64,000 nt of DNA from Gari tellinella (Eukaryota; Mollusca; Bivalvia; Cardiida; Psammobiidae), in contig OV277869.1 in the NCBI GenBank assembly GCA_922989275.2, forward strand, positions 19,726,189-19,790,188. The letters run 5' to 3'. Within the stretch, counting starts at the first letter, position 1. Each line of letters opens with the position of its first letter. This document shows, piece by piece, positions 43,022 to 55,199 of the stretch. The notes under the pieces were generated by a model, which ran no database searches, had not been told where the DNA came from, and saw only the letters and a list, made by a program, of their open reading frames with translations. The translations under genes and the position numbers were made by a program.

Positions 43022-43959
43022 TGTCTTGGCTAAAGAAATCAGAACATTTAAGTAAGTGCATAGAAACAGTGCAAATACTCGTGCATTTTAGGAGGGAAAA
43101 TCATTGACAACAAAGAGTAAAATATATAAAAACACAATTTTATATTTTGACTCAAAAAGTGTAAAATAACGGCAATGAATGTCAAATGTAAAAAAAGGAA
43201 GCGTATACATGTATTAGACCCCAGAGATAGCGGGCCATTAAAAAAAACTAAGATTTTTTTGGTCACAAATCGGACTTGTCAAGCAGCACGACCTTGAGCG
43301 CAATCAGTTCTCGCTCTAGCAGACTGAGCATCACTCATACCAGGGCCGTATCCAGAGACTAAAAATCACCGAGGCACATCTTTTCTAGTAGTGCTGCAAC
43401 CGAGGCCCAATATTATGCCTAAATCTGGCACTAACCGGGCTCCCTCTGTGAACAAAGGTTTCTATATACATGTACCAAAATGTTCGTACAAGTGTGTAGA
43501 TTATGAAACTGATTGTTGCAGTTGTGCTATCTGTGGGCCAACATCGCTATTCAAGATGGCGTCCAAGATGGCCGCCACAAACATGGAATATCACGAACGT
43601 ACTACCTATTGCAAATATTTTCTGATTATTCGACTAAAAGTGATTGCAAGTGCACTTTGAACATTATAAAGGTGTCATATTATTCACGTGATGTGAAAAT
43701 TGACCGTTTAACCTTTCTACAGCGACCAAAATGTTCAAAATGGTGTCAAAGATGGCCGCCATAAGCATAGAAATATCACGCACATACTAACTAGTACAAT
43801 TATTTTCTTATTGTTTTACTAAAAGTGATTGCAATGCACATTGAAGGTTAAATTAGAGTCATACTTTTCACTAAATGTAAATAAAGTCCGTTTAAATCTT
43901 ATACTACGAACAGAATGTTCAAATATGGCGTCCAAGATGGCCGCTACAAATTTACAATT

Positions 43960-44833
43960 ACAGTGATGCTCACTTATAACGAACTTGGATAAGATGAAAA
44001 ACTGCTTAGTACGAAATAAAAATAATTCCCCGACTGCTTCCTTCTTTATTTCAATGGTCTCATGCTTGCTTAAGATGAAAACTGGATATAACGAAAAACT
44101 GGATAAGACAAACTGATTTTTAGGTCCCTAAACTGGATTTTACCTGTAAAATGGTTCTGTTAATACAACATGCCGGTCATTATCACAGTTTGACAAGTCG
44201 CTTACAAAGATTACAGTACTTAATTGCTAAGCTGCTCATCACCTCAGATAACAAAACATTACCCAACCAACATGTTTTGTATATATGCTATTGATAGGAC
44301 GTTCAAACAACTGGAAATAATTAGTTTACTTGGCACATTATTTGTTTGGATCCAGATCAGATGCTTAATAACTGGGTGTCTGGTCAGACTTCTTGCTGTT
44401 TGACACCTGTATTCTGCAAAAAGTTAACAACCACTGATGCTATATCAACATAGTAGATCTATATCAAAAACGTTTTATATTAATACAGTTTACATAAATT
44501 ATTAAATATTCATAATACGTTGAGTTTTCTGTTAATACAATACAGGGAACAGGTTAAATTTTCAAGAAATGGCATTTCTTATGTCATAGCCAATCTTATT
44601 TTGTTATCATTTAATTATTCTTTTTGGTGCAATAAAAAGAAATATTTAAGATTTAATTTCTATACCTTTCTATCTTTCTTATCAATTATGTGCTAAAAGT
44701 ATGGTAAGTAAAAATTGTCTTTATATGCAAACTATTCACAAAGAAATTTCGTTGTTTGGATAAGACGAAGTTTGGATAAGACGAACTAATTTGCAAGATC
44801 CCCTGAATTTCGTTATAAGTGAGCATCACTGTA
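43960..44833. mobile_element. Pogo/Tc1-like element inserted in the satellite
   Basis: TACAGTGATGCTCACTTATA then ACGAA faces TTCG then TTATAAGTGAGCATCACTGTA, with TA on both sides. Removing it rejoins satellite text (CCGCTACAAAT... AATATCACGAAAATACT). The interior has AACTGGATAAGACAAAC repeats and a core palindrome at 44336-44403, and no transposase. Confidence 0.82.
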
Positions 44834-45384
44834 TCACGAAAATACTATCTTTAATTATAAGTGGTTTCTTTATTGTTAACTTAAACAATGACAATGCACC
44901 TTTGACAATACAAAGGGATATCTTATACATTTAATGCATATAAAGACAGTTTTACTCCTATTCAGTGAACAAGATGTCCAAGATGGCGACCAAGATGGCC
45001 GCCACAAACAGAAACTACAAGGAACTTACTATTACTTTTTCATATACATGTAGGTTGGTTATCAGTATAGGCAATGAACTTTCGCCCTTACAAAAAGAGA
45101 CATGTTATTCACTTAATGTGAATAAAGACCGTTTAACCCTTGTACTCAGATTAAAATATTCAAGATGGCGTACAAAATGGCTGCCACAAATATGAAATGT
45201 CAAAAGATACTTACTATTACAAATGTTTTCTTATAGTTTTAATAAAAGTTAAAACAGTCGCTTCTAAATATTACGATAGGGGCTTATTATTCATTTCATG
45301 TGCATAAACATTTTTAATCGCCTTACTGATTTTACCCATACAAAAAGAGACACGTTATTCACTTAATGTGGATAAAGACCATTT

Positions 45385-46448
45385 TAGCTCACCTGGCACA
45401 AAGTGCCAAGGTGAGCTATTTTGATCGTGCTGTTTCCGTCGTCCGTCGTCGTCCGTTCGTTCGTCGGCCGTTGTCAACAATTTTTTTAAATGACATCTCC
45501 TCCTAAACTGCTGGATGGATTTTAACCAAACTTGGCAGAAATTATCCTTATATGGTCCTCTTTGAAAGTTGTTCAAATGTTTCCGGTCCGTTGCATATCT
45601 AGGTCACAGGAGCTAAAATAGATCGTTTCAATAAAAATTTAAAAATCTTCTTCTCTGAAACCACAGTACCCTGAGCTTAGATATTTAGCACAAATCATCA
45701 TCTATAGGTCCTCTATCAAGATTGTTCAAATTATGTCCCTGGGGTCAAAAATGGCCCCGCCCCGGGGGTCACAAATTTACATAGAGTTATATAGTGACAT
45801 TTTCAAACCTCTTCTTCTCTTAAACTAATATAGCTAGAGCTTTGATATTTGGCATGGTGTAACTTCTACAGGTACTTTACCAATACTGTTCAAAAGTTTC
45901 CGGTCCGTTGCATATCTAGGTTACAGGAGCTAAAAATATTTTGTTTTGATTAAAACTTAAAAAATCTTCTTCTCTGAAACCACAGTACCCTGAGCTTAGG
46001 TATTTGGCACAAAGCATCATCTTCAGGTCCTCTACCAAGTTTGTTCAATCTATGTTCCTAGGGTAAAAAATGACCCCGCCCCGGGGTCACAAATTTACAT
46101 AGAGTTATATAGTGAAATCTTCAAACCTCTTCGTCTCTGAAACCAATTTTGCTAGAGCTTTGATATTTGGCATGGTGTAACTTCTAGAGGTACTTTACCA
46201 ATATTGTTCAAATGTTTCAGGTCCGTTGCATAACTAGGTCACAGTAGCTAAAAATATTTTTTTTCAATAAAAACTTAAAAAATCTTCTCTGAAACCACAG
46301 TACCCTGAGCTTAGCTATTTGGCACTCAGCATCATCCAATCAGCAAATGGCACAATCATATTGTCATAATTTCTAAGCTTTCCAAGATACGTTACATTTA
46401 CATCAATGGCTCCAGGTGAGCGATTTAGGGCCGTATACGGCTCTTGTT
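45385..46448. mobile_element. Dispersed bivalve repeat with GAGCTCACC terminal hairpin
   Basis: It starts with a hairpin (TAGCTCACCTGGCAC facing GTGCCAAGGTGAGCTA), runs into GTCGTCCGTCGTCGTCCG, holds three ~316-bp internal repeats (GGTCCGTTGCATATCTAGG; ACCACAGTACCCTGAGCTTA) and ends GGTGAGCGATTTAGGGCC then GTATACGGCTCTTGTT. This layout is common in bivalve genomes as far as I recall. No ORF. A 3' terminal hairpin without inverted ends could suggest Helitron-like movement, but the usual TC...CTRR termini are not clear. Confidence 0.7.
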
Positions 46449-47639
46449 AAAACCTTTCTACTCCAAACTTAATAGTCATAATGGCGTCTAAGATGCCACA
46501 AATATAAAACGTTAGGAGCATACTGACTCTTACAAATGCTTCCTTATGGTTTGATTGAAAGTGATGACAATTGACTTCAAATATTACAAATAGATGTATT
46601 ATTCCTTTTATGTGATTTAATTCTTCTGCTGCGAACAAATATTCAAGATGGCGTCCAAGACGGCCGTTATTCAACAAACTATCATTAACATGCAAACTTA
46701 TACAATTTTCGATGGTTTGACTAAAAGTAATGATAAATGACTTGGAAAATTACGATAGATAGAAAGGTATATTGTTATTGTGTGTGTGTCAAGACTTTAA
46801 TCGTCCTGCTTAAATTAATATATTCAAGATGACTTCCAAGATGGCTACCTTAAATCAAAAGTATCACAGAACATACTTCTACATTTCGTTATTACAGCTT
46901 CACCAACAGTGATGACAATGGACATTGATAATCACAAAAGAGGCATAGTTTTCACTTTATGTGTATCATAATTCATAACAGTTTAATCCTTTTACTGGAG
47001 GCAAATTGCGTCTAACATGGCCACCACGCCACACACCTAAACTATCACATATTATTACACTTGTTTTCACATGGTTGACAAAATATTATGACAATAAACT
47101 TTGAATATTACAAAAGAGACTTGTATACCATTGGCTTAATGTGTATAAAAACTACATGTATTTAAAGGTTGAGGGTCAAAACGCCCCAAGTCAATACGCC
47201 CCATGGTCGAAACATCCCCAAATTGGTATTTAAACTATCTACTGCGAACAAAGTATTCAATATGACATCCAACATGGCCTCAACGCACCTAAAATATCAC
47301 TGTTATACTATTACATTGTTTTCTTACGGTTTGATTCAAACTGATGAAACTTTACTTTTAACATTACAAAAGAAACATGTTAACTTATTGTATAAAAAGA
47401 TCGTTTCATGTTTCTACTGCCAACAAACTTATTGCCTGTTAATTTCCGTCTTTGGTTCAATATAATTGTAATGTTGCCTGTGAGTAACAAGGTTGATATA
47501 CTCATTACATGCTTAGTTACTAAACGTCTCATCTATATTAAAGTTGTTTGCATATATATATATATTAAGAAACAATGATAACGGTTCATACAAGTTTTGT
47601 GCAACAACATACATTTCCAAGAAAAAGGTAAAGGACAAC

Positions 47640-49640
47640 ATTGTACTTGTAAAGTCCACTTCATACAGCTCAAAACATGATGGCACACTGCTTTTAGGTG
47701 ACTTCAACGCATGAGTTAGAAGGAACAACAGTTACAGAGCGAGATTTATGGATCGAAATGGAACAGGTAACTTCATAGGTAACTGTGAAATGCTTATTAG
47801 ACAAAGTAAAGACGATGAGTTCATCGAAGGCGGTAACCTATTTTCACAAAAAACTATCCAAAAGTACAAATTGGCATCGCCTGACAGGAACAGCAAAAGT
47901 CAGATAAACCACATTATCGTTACCAACATCAGCAGGTTTTCTCTTAAAGATAATCGAGTTATGTGGTAAGCAGACGTATTTTGACCATAACTTAGTAGCT
48001 GGTCGTCCAGTTGAGACCGGATGATACCAGTGACGCCGTTTTGATGTCCCCAAATTGATAGACCCGACAGTTAAGGACAGCTACGATGTCGGGCTGAAAA
48101 TCAGATTCAGTATTCTTAAGAAGGGCACAGTTAACACTATTGGCAACTTCAGAAAAGCCATGTTTGAGACAGCTGCTACACCATGACACACACAAAGTAC
48201 AAATGTTTAGTGGATATCTGCAGACACCTGGAAGGCAATAGTTGAGAGGAAACTGTAAGTTAAAGAATCATTTCCTAAAGGTCAAGTCACAAATATTATA
48301 AGAGGAACCTGTTGCATTTTACACGTCCAAACATTTAGAGGGAAAGTCTTGAAATTAAGTAAGGTAAGAGAAAATTTTAATTGACATGCAGTACCGGTAT
48401 GTACAGAGATCACTGCTGAAATTCAAAACATAATGAGAATCTACCAAACTACCAAGAAACTTTAATTGTACAAAGGCATACTTTAAGACCTGTCAGTAAA
48501 TGACTTTATTACTACATATGAGGCAACAGAACTCTAACGGTGTGGAGAACAGTTCTAATGTATCCTTTACAGGCCAAAGTTACACAATACTTGCATAAAT
48601 AACTAAGGTGGATAAAGATCTTGACATTATCGTGGAACCTATCATATTACAGGAGGTCCCGTATGCCTATGTATGAGAAGTCCCTTGGAGAGGATGGAAT
48701 GTTTGTTGGCTTGCTGAAAGTGGAGTATCTGAAAAAACAACGGCTAATGCTGCTTATTCTTCAAAACATTTTTGGACAAAGTGGATATACCAGATGACAG
48801 GAAAAAATTAGTTGTAATGAAACTGTCCAAGAAATGTGAATCGGGAAACTGCAACAACTGAAAAACATTACACTTCTTTCTCTCACCAGCAATCTCTTCA
48901 GTCATATCATTTTCAAATGCGTAACTGTGGCGGTTGACACCATATTGCATCGAAAATAGGCAGGTTGTTGGAAAGAAAGATCAGAAAGATCATCCATTGA
49001 CTGCATCTCTTGCACACATCTTAGAACAGTTATTCAAAACCAGATGGTTGATATATTATGTAGAACGACGTCGTACTACTATCCAGCAGATAACAGGACT
49101 CTCAACAAGACAGAGATATGGTTCTAAGTGCGACTGCCAATAATATAGGTCTGAACGTCAACTCAGAGAAGACACACGTTCTGACGATCAATACCACCAT
49201 CCAAAGTTACATCGAATCATTACTGCTACTTGTCATGCTCAGACCAGTTTGGTGATCAGCATTTTAGGCATCAATGCCAAACTGTAAAAGTACAGGGCAT
49301 TATTTTGCATGTAATCGAAAAACAACCTCACTGTTTTCTGAAACGAGACCTGTATTCTGAAGATCTTCTAACCCAACACCATTTCGCATGCAGAACTACT
49401 CAATCAGACCATCATGCCACAGTTGGAGAAACTATTCGATTACGATTTTAGTGATTTTTTGGCTATGTATACCGCATGCAACCCAACTCGCTCCACAAAG
49501 TAACAATTTAGTGGTCACCGAGGGGAAGAGGGGACAAACTGGCGCAAAGAAACTTGGAGGCAGACTGTAGGAAAACGACCTCAAGAAAAGAGAACTCAAT
49601 CTAGCAACAGCCCCTCCTGCACCAGCAGATAAATTCAAAT
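47640..49640 (+). pseudogene. RTE-like LINE relic (endonuclease to C-terminus)
   Basis: In broken plus-strand frames the order of an RTE-type polyprotein can be followed: LLLGDFNA (47690), NGTGNFIGNCEML, KYKLASPDRNSKSQINHIIV (47860-47920), then KSLGEDGMFVG-like text (48690), an LSKKC.SGNC region (48820), AGCWKERSERSSIDCISCTH (48960-49010) corresponding to the QAGFRKGRS block, and GLNVNSEKTHVLTI (49150-49180). C-terminal PRGRGDKLAQ is at about 49520. Stops and shifts are frequent and the YADD block is not readable, so it is long dead. It occupies the middle of the 13-kb palindrome. Confidence 0.7.
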
Positions 49641-49999
49641 AATGATCCATTGAAACGGCCTCAAGACGAAGTACCAGTCGACGCAGAGCAGATTGTACGA
49701 GTATGGGTGTCATTGATCTTGTCACTTCATATGGTAATGTATGTATTCTTGTATGGCATCTACCCGTACTATTTGTTTTTATTGACATAATCAATTATAA
49801 TGGGCTATTGTCAGTAAGCATCAAGAGCAATACAAGTAACTGTAAGACTGACGGCTATTTCGTCTACCATTTTTTGTATTGAAACTAAAGAGACAGACAA
49901 CATTGTTTCTAATGTTGAACACTTTTTAAACCACTATCAAAAACTGAAACATGAGATAAATTTAGCAGAGGACATGTTTGTTTGCGATATAATGATTCA

Positions 50000-51165
50000 A
50001 ATTAAGTGAATAATAGGTTTGTTTTGTAATGTTTAAACTTTTAGTCAAACCATAAGAAGGCAATTGTAATACGTAGTGAGTATGTTGGTGATATTTTATA
50101 GTTGTGCTAACCATTTTGGATGCCGTCTGTAACAGTTTGTTTGAAGTGAAAGGGTTAAACGGTGTTTATACACATAAATTACATGCTCTTTTCGTAATGT
50201 TCAAAGTCCAATGTTCTCATTTTAGCCAAACCATACGAAAACAATATAAATGTTCTATATATTTTCTGTTTGTGTCGGCCATCTTTGACGCTTTCTTGAA
50301 CATTTTGTTTGTTGTGTAAGGGTAAAACATATGTTGTGAATAATAGGGTATCCAATTTGCAATGTTCAAAATATATTGTCATCTGTTTTAGTCAAACCAT
50401 AAGGAACAAATTGTAATATTATGTTCATGAATTTTATGCATGTAGCGGCCATCTTGGGACGCCATATATGAATATTCTATTCGCACTGTAAGGATTAAAT
50501 GGTCTTTATACTTACTTAGTATATAGAATGACTCTTTTGTAACGTTCAAAGTCAATTGTAATCAATTTTAGTAAAATCTTAAAAAAAATATTTATATATT
50601 TTATCCTGATGAAGGCGTAAGCCGAAACGTCGATTTTTTATAAAGATGAAATAAGTTGAAATTACGTGTTGTTTGTTGACTATTTTTACATATCTAGTAA
50701 AATCTTAAGAAATAATTGGTATGTACGTGATATTTTTAAGTTTGTGGCGGCCATCTTTGACGCCATTTTGAATATTTTGTTCCTAGTAGAATAGTAAAAA
50801 TGTCAATATTAAGATCTTTTAATAATATGAATCTCTTATAATATTCAAAGTGCATTGTCATCGTTAACAGTGAAACTATAAAGAAACGTATAATCATAGA
50901 TAGTATTGTCACCCCTTTTAGTAAAACCATAAGACAATAATTGTAAAAGTTAGTGTGTGCGTGATATTTTCATGATTATGGCGGCCATCGTGGACGCGAT
51001 TTTGAACATTTTGATATCTGTATAACCGTTAAACGGTCTTTAGTCACATCACGTGAATACTATGACTCCTTTATAATGTTCAATGTGCATTTGCATCACC
51101 TTTAGTAGAATAATCAGAAAATAATTGCAATAGGTAGTATAATCGTGATATTTCAAAAAATGAAA
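50000..51165. repeat. ~181-bp satellite, reverse arm
   Basis: GGCCATCTTTGACGCC-type boxes at 50277, 50446, 50746 and 50984, and TTAGTCAAACCATAAGAA between them, are the complement of the 43530-47300 units. The opposite orientation fits the palindrome. Confidence 0.82.
50582..50694. mobile_element. 113-bp insertion with 13-bp target duplication (Penelope-like 3' end?)
   Basis: TAGTAAAATCTTA occurs exactly at 50569-50581 and again at 50695-50707. The insert starts with an A run and contains CTGATGAAGGCGTAAGCC then GAAACGTCG. CTGATGA-stem-GAAAC is the arrangement of a hammerhead ribozyme core: stem GGC/GCC with a GUAA loop at 50614-50623. Such cores are known in the terminal repeats of Penelope-like elements. 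Here one extra A precedes the stem, and the pairing of stems I and III is not obvious. Confidence 0.5.
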
Positions 51166-51487
51166 ATCTGAACTGAAATGGTGAGCTCTGAAGTTTATTT
51201 GGGGCACTGAATGCGATCTATCTGATGTCACTGAACCATACAATTTTGTTCAAAGTTCCTTTATATTAGACGTAACATAATTGTATGACGAACATTGTTT
51301 TCTGCTAGAATTATTCAACTTTTAGACGTAAGAGAGGTCCCGGAGGCACCGTAAATTTCCGCTGCCAACTCTGTAGTCAAAATGACCCCCCCCCCCTTGT
51401 TGAAATGGGGCCATACCGATATACAGAGTAATTGCCCTTGTGGGTTGATAAACCCGTTTGGTAGACTCGGATGACAGATTCAGTATA

Positions 51488-51560
51488 AGTTGATAAGCTC
51501 TCTCTCTCTCTCTCTCTCTCTTGCTCTCTCCCCCTCTCTCTTTCTCTCTCTCTCTCTCGC
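51488..51560. repeat. (CT)n microsatellite
   Basis: CTCTCTCTCTCTCTCTCT with TTGCTCTCTCCCC interruption, then (GCAA)n at 51558-51571. Confidence 0.9.
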
Positions 51561-52300
51561 AAGCAAGCAAGCATAATTCAAATTTGTATTTTCGAATATA
51601 TACATCGCAAGCGTTTCGAAAGAACATTTGTATTGAATTACAATGTTGACGTAACACAAAGGCCACTAAATTAATGTCGAACGAGGAATGGTGTCGCCAC
51701 GTTGGCAGTAATGTGACGACCTCAAAATAGTTTAATTTCACACAGTTGTAAAATCATCTTATTCAAATCATATATACATTGTATAATGAAAATGTTTGTG
51801 CATAATGATTTGATTTCACAGGTGGTTTTATTGCATTCAATAAAACAATTTTAACTGCACTACGCTATTGAAAACCAACACTTGATTTAGTTTTAACTTT
51901 ATAGAGAAAATCAACAGCATTCCCTCTTTGTCCTTATGGCTAATTAGATGTAACAGCTTAGGAATCTCTCTCTCGTTCCTCTCTGTCATTTGTCTCTGTG
52001 TGTGTCTCTCTGTATATCTCTCTTTCTCTCTGTCTGTCTGTCTGTCTCTTTTGCATTACTTTCTCTGTCTCTCTCTCCATATATATACAAATGTACATGT
52101 ATCTGGATTTGTGTTTGTCTATGTCTTTTTTCTTTCTCTCTCTCTCTCTATCTCTGACTCTCTGTCACTGCACTTTCTCTGTATAGCTTTCTCTTGTCAT
52201 TCTGTGAATGTTTCTCTTTTTGTCTTTTCTATCTCTCTCCCTATTATTTTATTCAAGAGACAGACTCTATGAATCCAGCATTTTTGCAGCCTGATCTTGA

Positions 52301-52497
52301 TTAACCCATTACCCCATAAAAAGCCTTTTTATGCCTCTAATTTATCCCTCCACTGAAGAAAATAGGCCCAATTTATACAGTTATGAATATGTTCTATAAG
52401 AAATATTTTCTGTACTCCAGCAGATGGTAGCTTAAAGCAGACTGAAAGTAGTAACATATTTTCAAAACTAGAAACAGGTTATGGGGTAATGGGTTAA
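52301..52497. mobile_element. TTAA-bounded element within the right arm
   Basis: Mirror of 41317-41513, with the same ends (TTAACCCATTACCCC; GGGGTAATGGGTTAA). It was duplicated with the arm, not inserted independently. Confidence 0.8.
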
Positions 52498-52631
52498 AAC
52501 TGTTTGCAATGGTCATCATTACTGGTGACCTAATCCATAATTAGTTATCAACCAAACCAGGTGCAGTATGTTTATTGATATAAACGCTATATACCCAACG
52601 CAGCGTCATTATTGTCATGAGGAATCAGCTG

Positions 52632-52703
52632 GCCGCTGAGGTATAGTGGTTAGCATGTTGGACCGGCAATCCAGATACCTGTGGTTCGATTCCAGGCCGC
52701 GGC
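52632..52703 (+). tRNA. tRNA-like gene in the right palindrome arm
   Basis: Same 72-nt sequence as 41111-41182 (other strand) except AGATACC for AGAGACC in the variable region. Anticodon loop CCGGCAA again has C at position 33. Confidence 0.5.
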
Positions 52704-53214
52704 GGCTGATTTTTTATCACGTCTTTTTCCGATATTTCTATCCAGCATCGAGTTCCCAAACATGCATTTCATATATAATCCATTATCGGCTTGTTCAAGC
52801 AGTCAATCATCCTGGGACACTTAGGGTATGCTAAGGGCGGCTTCTCTGTTCGGTTACGTAATGCCACGTTATTTGTAATGTGTGACATGACAGGTACATT
52901 TTTACAGTCTTAACTCTTACCAAGCTTTTTAATCCAGATTGATGCTTGATTTTTATACAATGTACCTCACTATTTACTTGATCATTTTATTCTAAAGTAG
53001 AATCTATAAATAATTTATTTTCATTTGATTTATCGATGCTTTATAAAACGCATTTCCTATAATGAACGGTTGTGTATTATTAGGGTGTCGGTCCTACGAT
53101 TAAACTCTGAGGGATTTAAAATACATTTTTTAATAGATTTTTAACTTAATTTTCGAAAATTTCTTTATTTTATTTTTGGTCACTTTTCAAAATTTCAGCG
53201 AGGCAAGTGCAGGC

Positions 53215-54034
53215 TCGGTCATATTGAAAACACAATAATTTAATACAGTGTCGGATAAATCGTATTGCATTGTGTGTATATTATATACTAATTTATGAAT
53301 CACCAAAATACTTGATTACTACGCCGACTGTAAAAAACATTTTAGTTTAACAAACTTGGAACCCCAATTAGTCAACGAAACTTTCCCATTGTCCACGAGT
53401 TCAATAAATTCAATTTTGCTCACGCTTTTTAAATTCTTCTTTATCAAAGAAACAACAAATGACACAAAAATATGAACCTTCTTTTTTCATTTTTTGCATT
53501 AGCTGTAAGGAAAAGGATTCGTAATGACTGTTATTGGGTTTTATTCGTCCATAGATAAAAACAATGGCAAGAAAATCTGATACTAATAATATCAGTGTAT
53601 CGTGAAAATGCTTCTCTGATAACAGAATCCTGTTTTCAAATAAAGAATAAAAAAAATTAAAAGTTAAAATATAAAGCAGTATGATTGAAGAAATTTCAAA
53701 ACGAGTGTAAAACAGTTTGGATCCAAACTGTTTGCAAACGCGCTTTTAAGTGTCATTTGGAGCGGAAGTGTTATAACGATTATTGATACTTTGTTTAGTT
53801 TTTACAATAACATCATTATGATGTTGCGTCATTATGATGTTACGTCAGAAATTAAAACGAACAGATTTATTTATGCTACAAGCGGTTGGACACTTGGAAA
53901 TCTTTCCTTGACCCATTGCGTATCTAGTTTGTTAAATTAAATTATTCATAATGCTCTATATAACTTTTAACTCGATATTATTTTTTATTGTTTTGCTGTG
54001 TTATTCTGACATTGGGGAAAACCGTATACATCTA
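53215..54034. other. Gene-free stretch
   Basis: Only a short core remnant (53705-53742: AAACAGTTTGGATCCAAACTG, both outer arms without the loop) and a duplicated CATCATTATGATGTT near 53810-53840 stand out. Confidence 0.45.
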
Positions 54035-54180
54035 TTTCATGTGTGTTTGAGGAACAGTCAAAACTATTTTCCCGAGGTATCAGGGAAGACTGTCTATATC
54101 GGCCGAGAGCAACAGTTCGAAATGTCTTCCCTGATAATGAGGGACGATAGGTTTGACTGTTCCCCAACACACATGGAATA
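54035..54180. repeat. Inverted repeat, ~145 bp
   Basis: TTTCATGTGTGTTTGAGGAA then CAGTCAAAACTATTTTCCC faces its near complement GACTGTTCCCCAACACACATGG, and TATCAGGGAAGA faces TCTTCCCTGATA. It precedes a much larger foldback. Confidence 0.75.
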
Positions 54181-54272
54181 ACCGTTTTATTACCTAATAC
54201 TCTATATAACTAGATATTCAAAAAGAACTAATCTAAGCCACAATACAAATGAAATACAAATTTACCAGTCAT

Positions 54273-55082
54273 TTTGAGGTTTTTGACAGACATCTGATGA
54301 AACAATCAGCGTCTTCGTGTAAGTGCTTGCATGTTTACATCCGTACATTATGTAATGTTCAGGTCCGTCTTGCTTTTCGGTATATAAAGCTTAAGGATAG
54401 CGGCTTAATTCATGGGTATTACGAACTCGCCTCGTTGATTAAAGTATTGTAATAAGTAATGATAAAGCATGAAATAAAGTATTAAATATTCACCAGACAT
54501 CGACCAATGAAAAGTATTCAATACTGTTTCATTACAATACGGCATACCCGTCTACCGGAAAACTTCTCAATGACACTGATTTTAAAACGTCTACGCATCT
54601 CTTTCGGGCATGGTAAACAGTTCGTTCTAGAGGGCAACTATTGCCCCCGAATTAGGCGATGTCAGAACAACACAGCAAAACAGTCAAAATTAACGAATTG
54701 CAAGTTATATAGAACATTAGGTAATAATTTCAACTGTTGCCCTCTAGGACGAATTGTTTCCATGCGCGAAAAAGATGCATAGACATTTTGAAATCACGGT
54801 CATTGAGAAGTTTTTCCGTACCGGGATTGCCGTAATGTAATGAAACAGTAGTGAATAATTGTCATTGATTGGTGTCTGGCGATAGTCTAATATTCTATTT
54901 CATGCTTTAGTATTATTTATAAAAATACTAAAATCAATAAGACGAGTTCGTAATACACATCAAGTTTCACCACTATCCTTTATACCGAAAAACAACACGG
55001 ACCCGAATATTACAATAATGTGCGGATGAAAACATGCAAGCGCTTACAAGAAGACGCTGATCAGTCATCAGACGTCTTTCAA
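54273..55082. repeat. ~800-bp foldback palindrome
   Basis: Working inward, GACATCTGATGAAACAATCA, CTTGCATGTTTACATCCG, GTATATAAAGCTTAAGGATA, CTCAATGACACTG and GTTCGTTCTAGAGGGCAAC on the left all recur reversed on the right (ending CATCAGACGTCTTTCAACG). The centre is near 54680. The inner loop (TGTCAGAACAACACAGCAAA) is itself an inverted copy of text near 53985-54010. Confidence 0.85.
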
Positions 55083-55199
55083 CGAGAGCACCGCAAACTG
55101 ACATTATTCGCCCACTCGCAAAGAAATATATAGTTTTATCAAAATCTATTCTAATTTGTAGACATTTAATAGAGCTCTGAGAGCATAGACAATACTGAA

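Larger units (their letters stand above)
43530..47300. repeat. ~181-bp satellite with AAGATGGCGTCCAAGATGG, forward arm, interrupted twice
   Basis: The phrase recurs near 43553, 43735, 43918, 44967, 45161, 46475, 46645, 46826, 47005 and 47258; uninterrupted neighbours lie about 170-194 bp apart. ATTATTCACTTAATGTG and GACCGTTTAACC are other unit blocks. Two elements are inserted (43960-44833 and 45385-46448). Unit length and motif recall the 2920-4350 array, and the reverse copy is at 50000-51165. Confidence 0.88.
51941..53214 (-). repeat. Right arm of the 13-kb inverted duplication
   Basis: Read backwards it matches 40052-41898 nearly base for base, apart from the 543-bp insertion at 40377-40919, shorter GA/GACA tracts and scattered substitutions. 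Beyond 53214 (GTGCAGGCTCGGTC) similarity stops. Confidence 0.92.

Noticed and set aside
45385..46448. Possible Helitron
   Set aside because: A terminal hairpin is present, but TC/CTRR termini, an A|T target and a Rep/helicase gene were not found. Kept as an unclassified bivalve repeat.
47169..47465. 98-codon plus-strand frame
   Set aside because: It starts in a short CGCCCC repeat and continues through satellite units. No protein similarity recognised.
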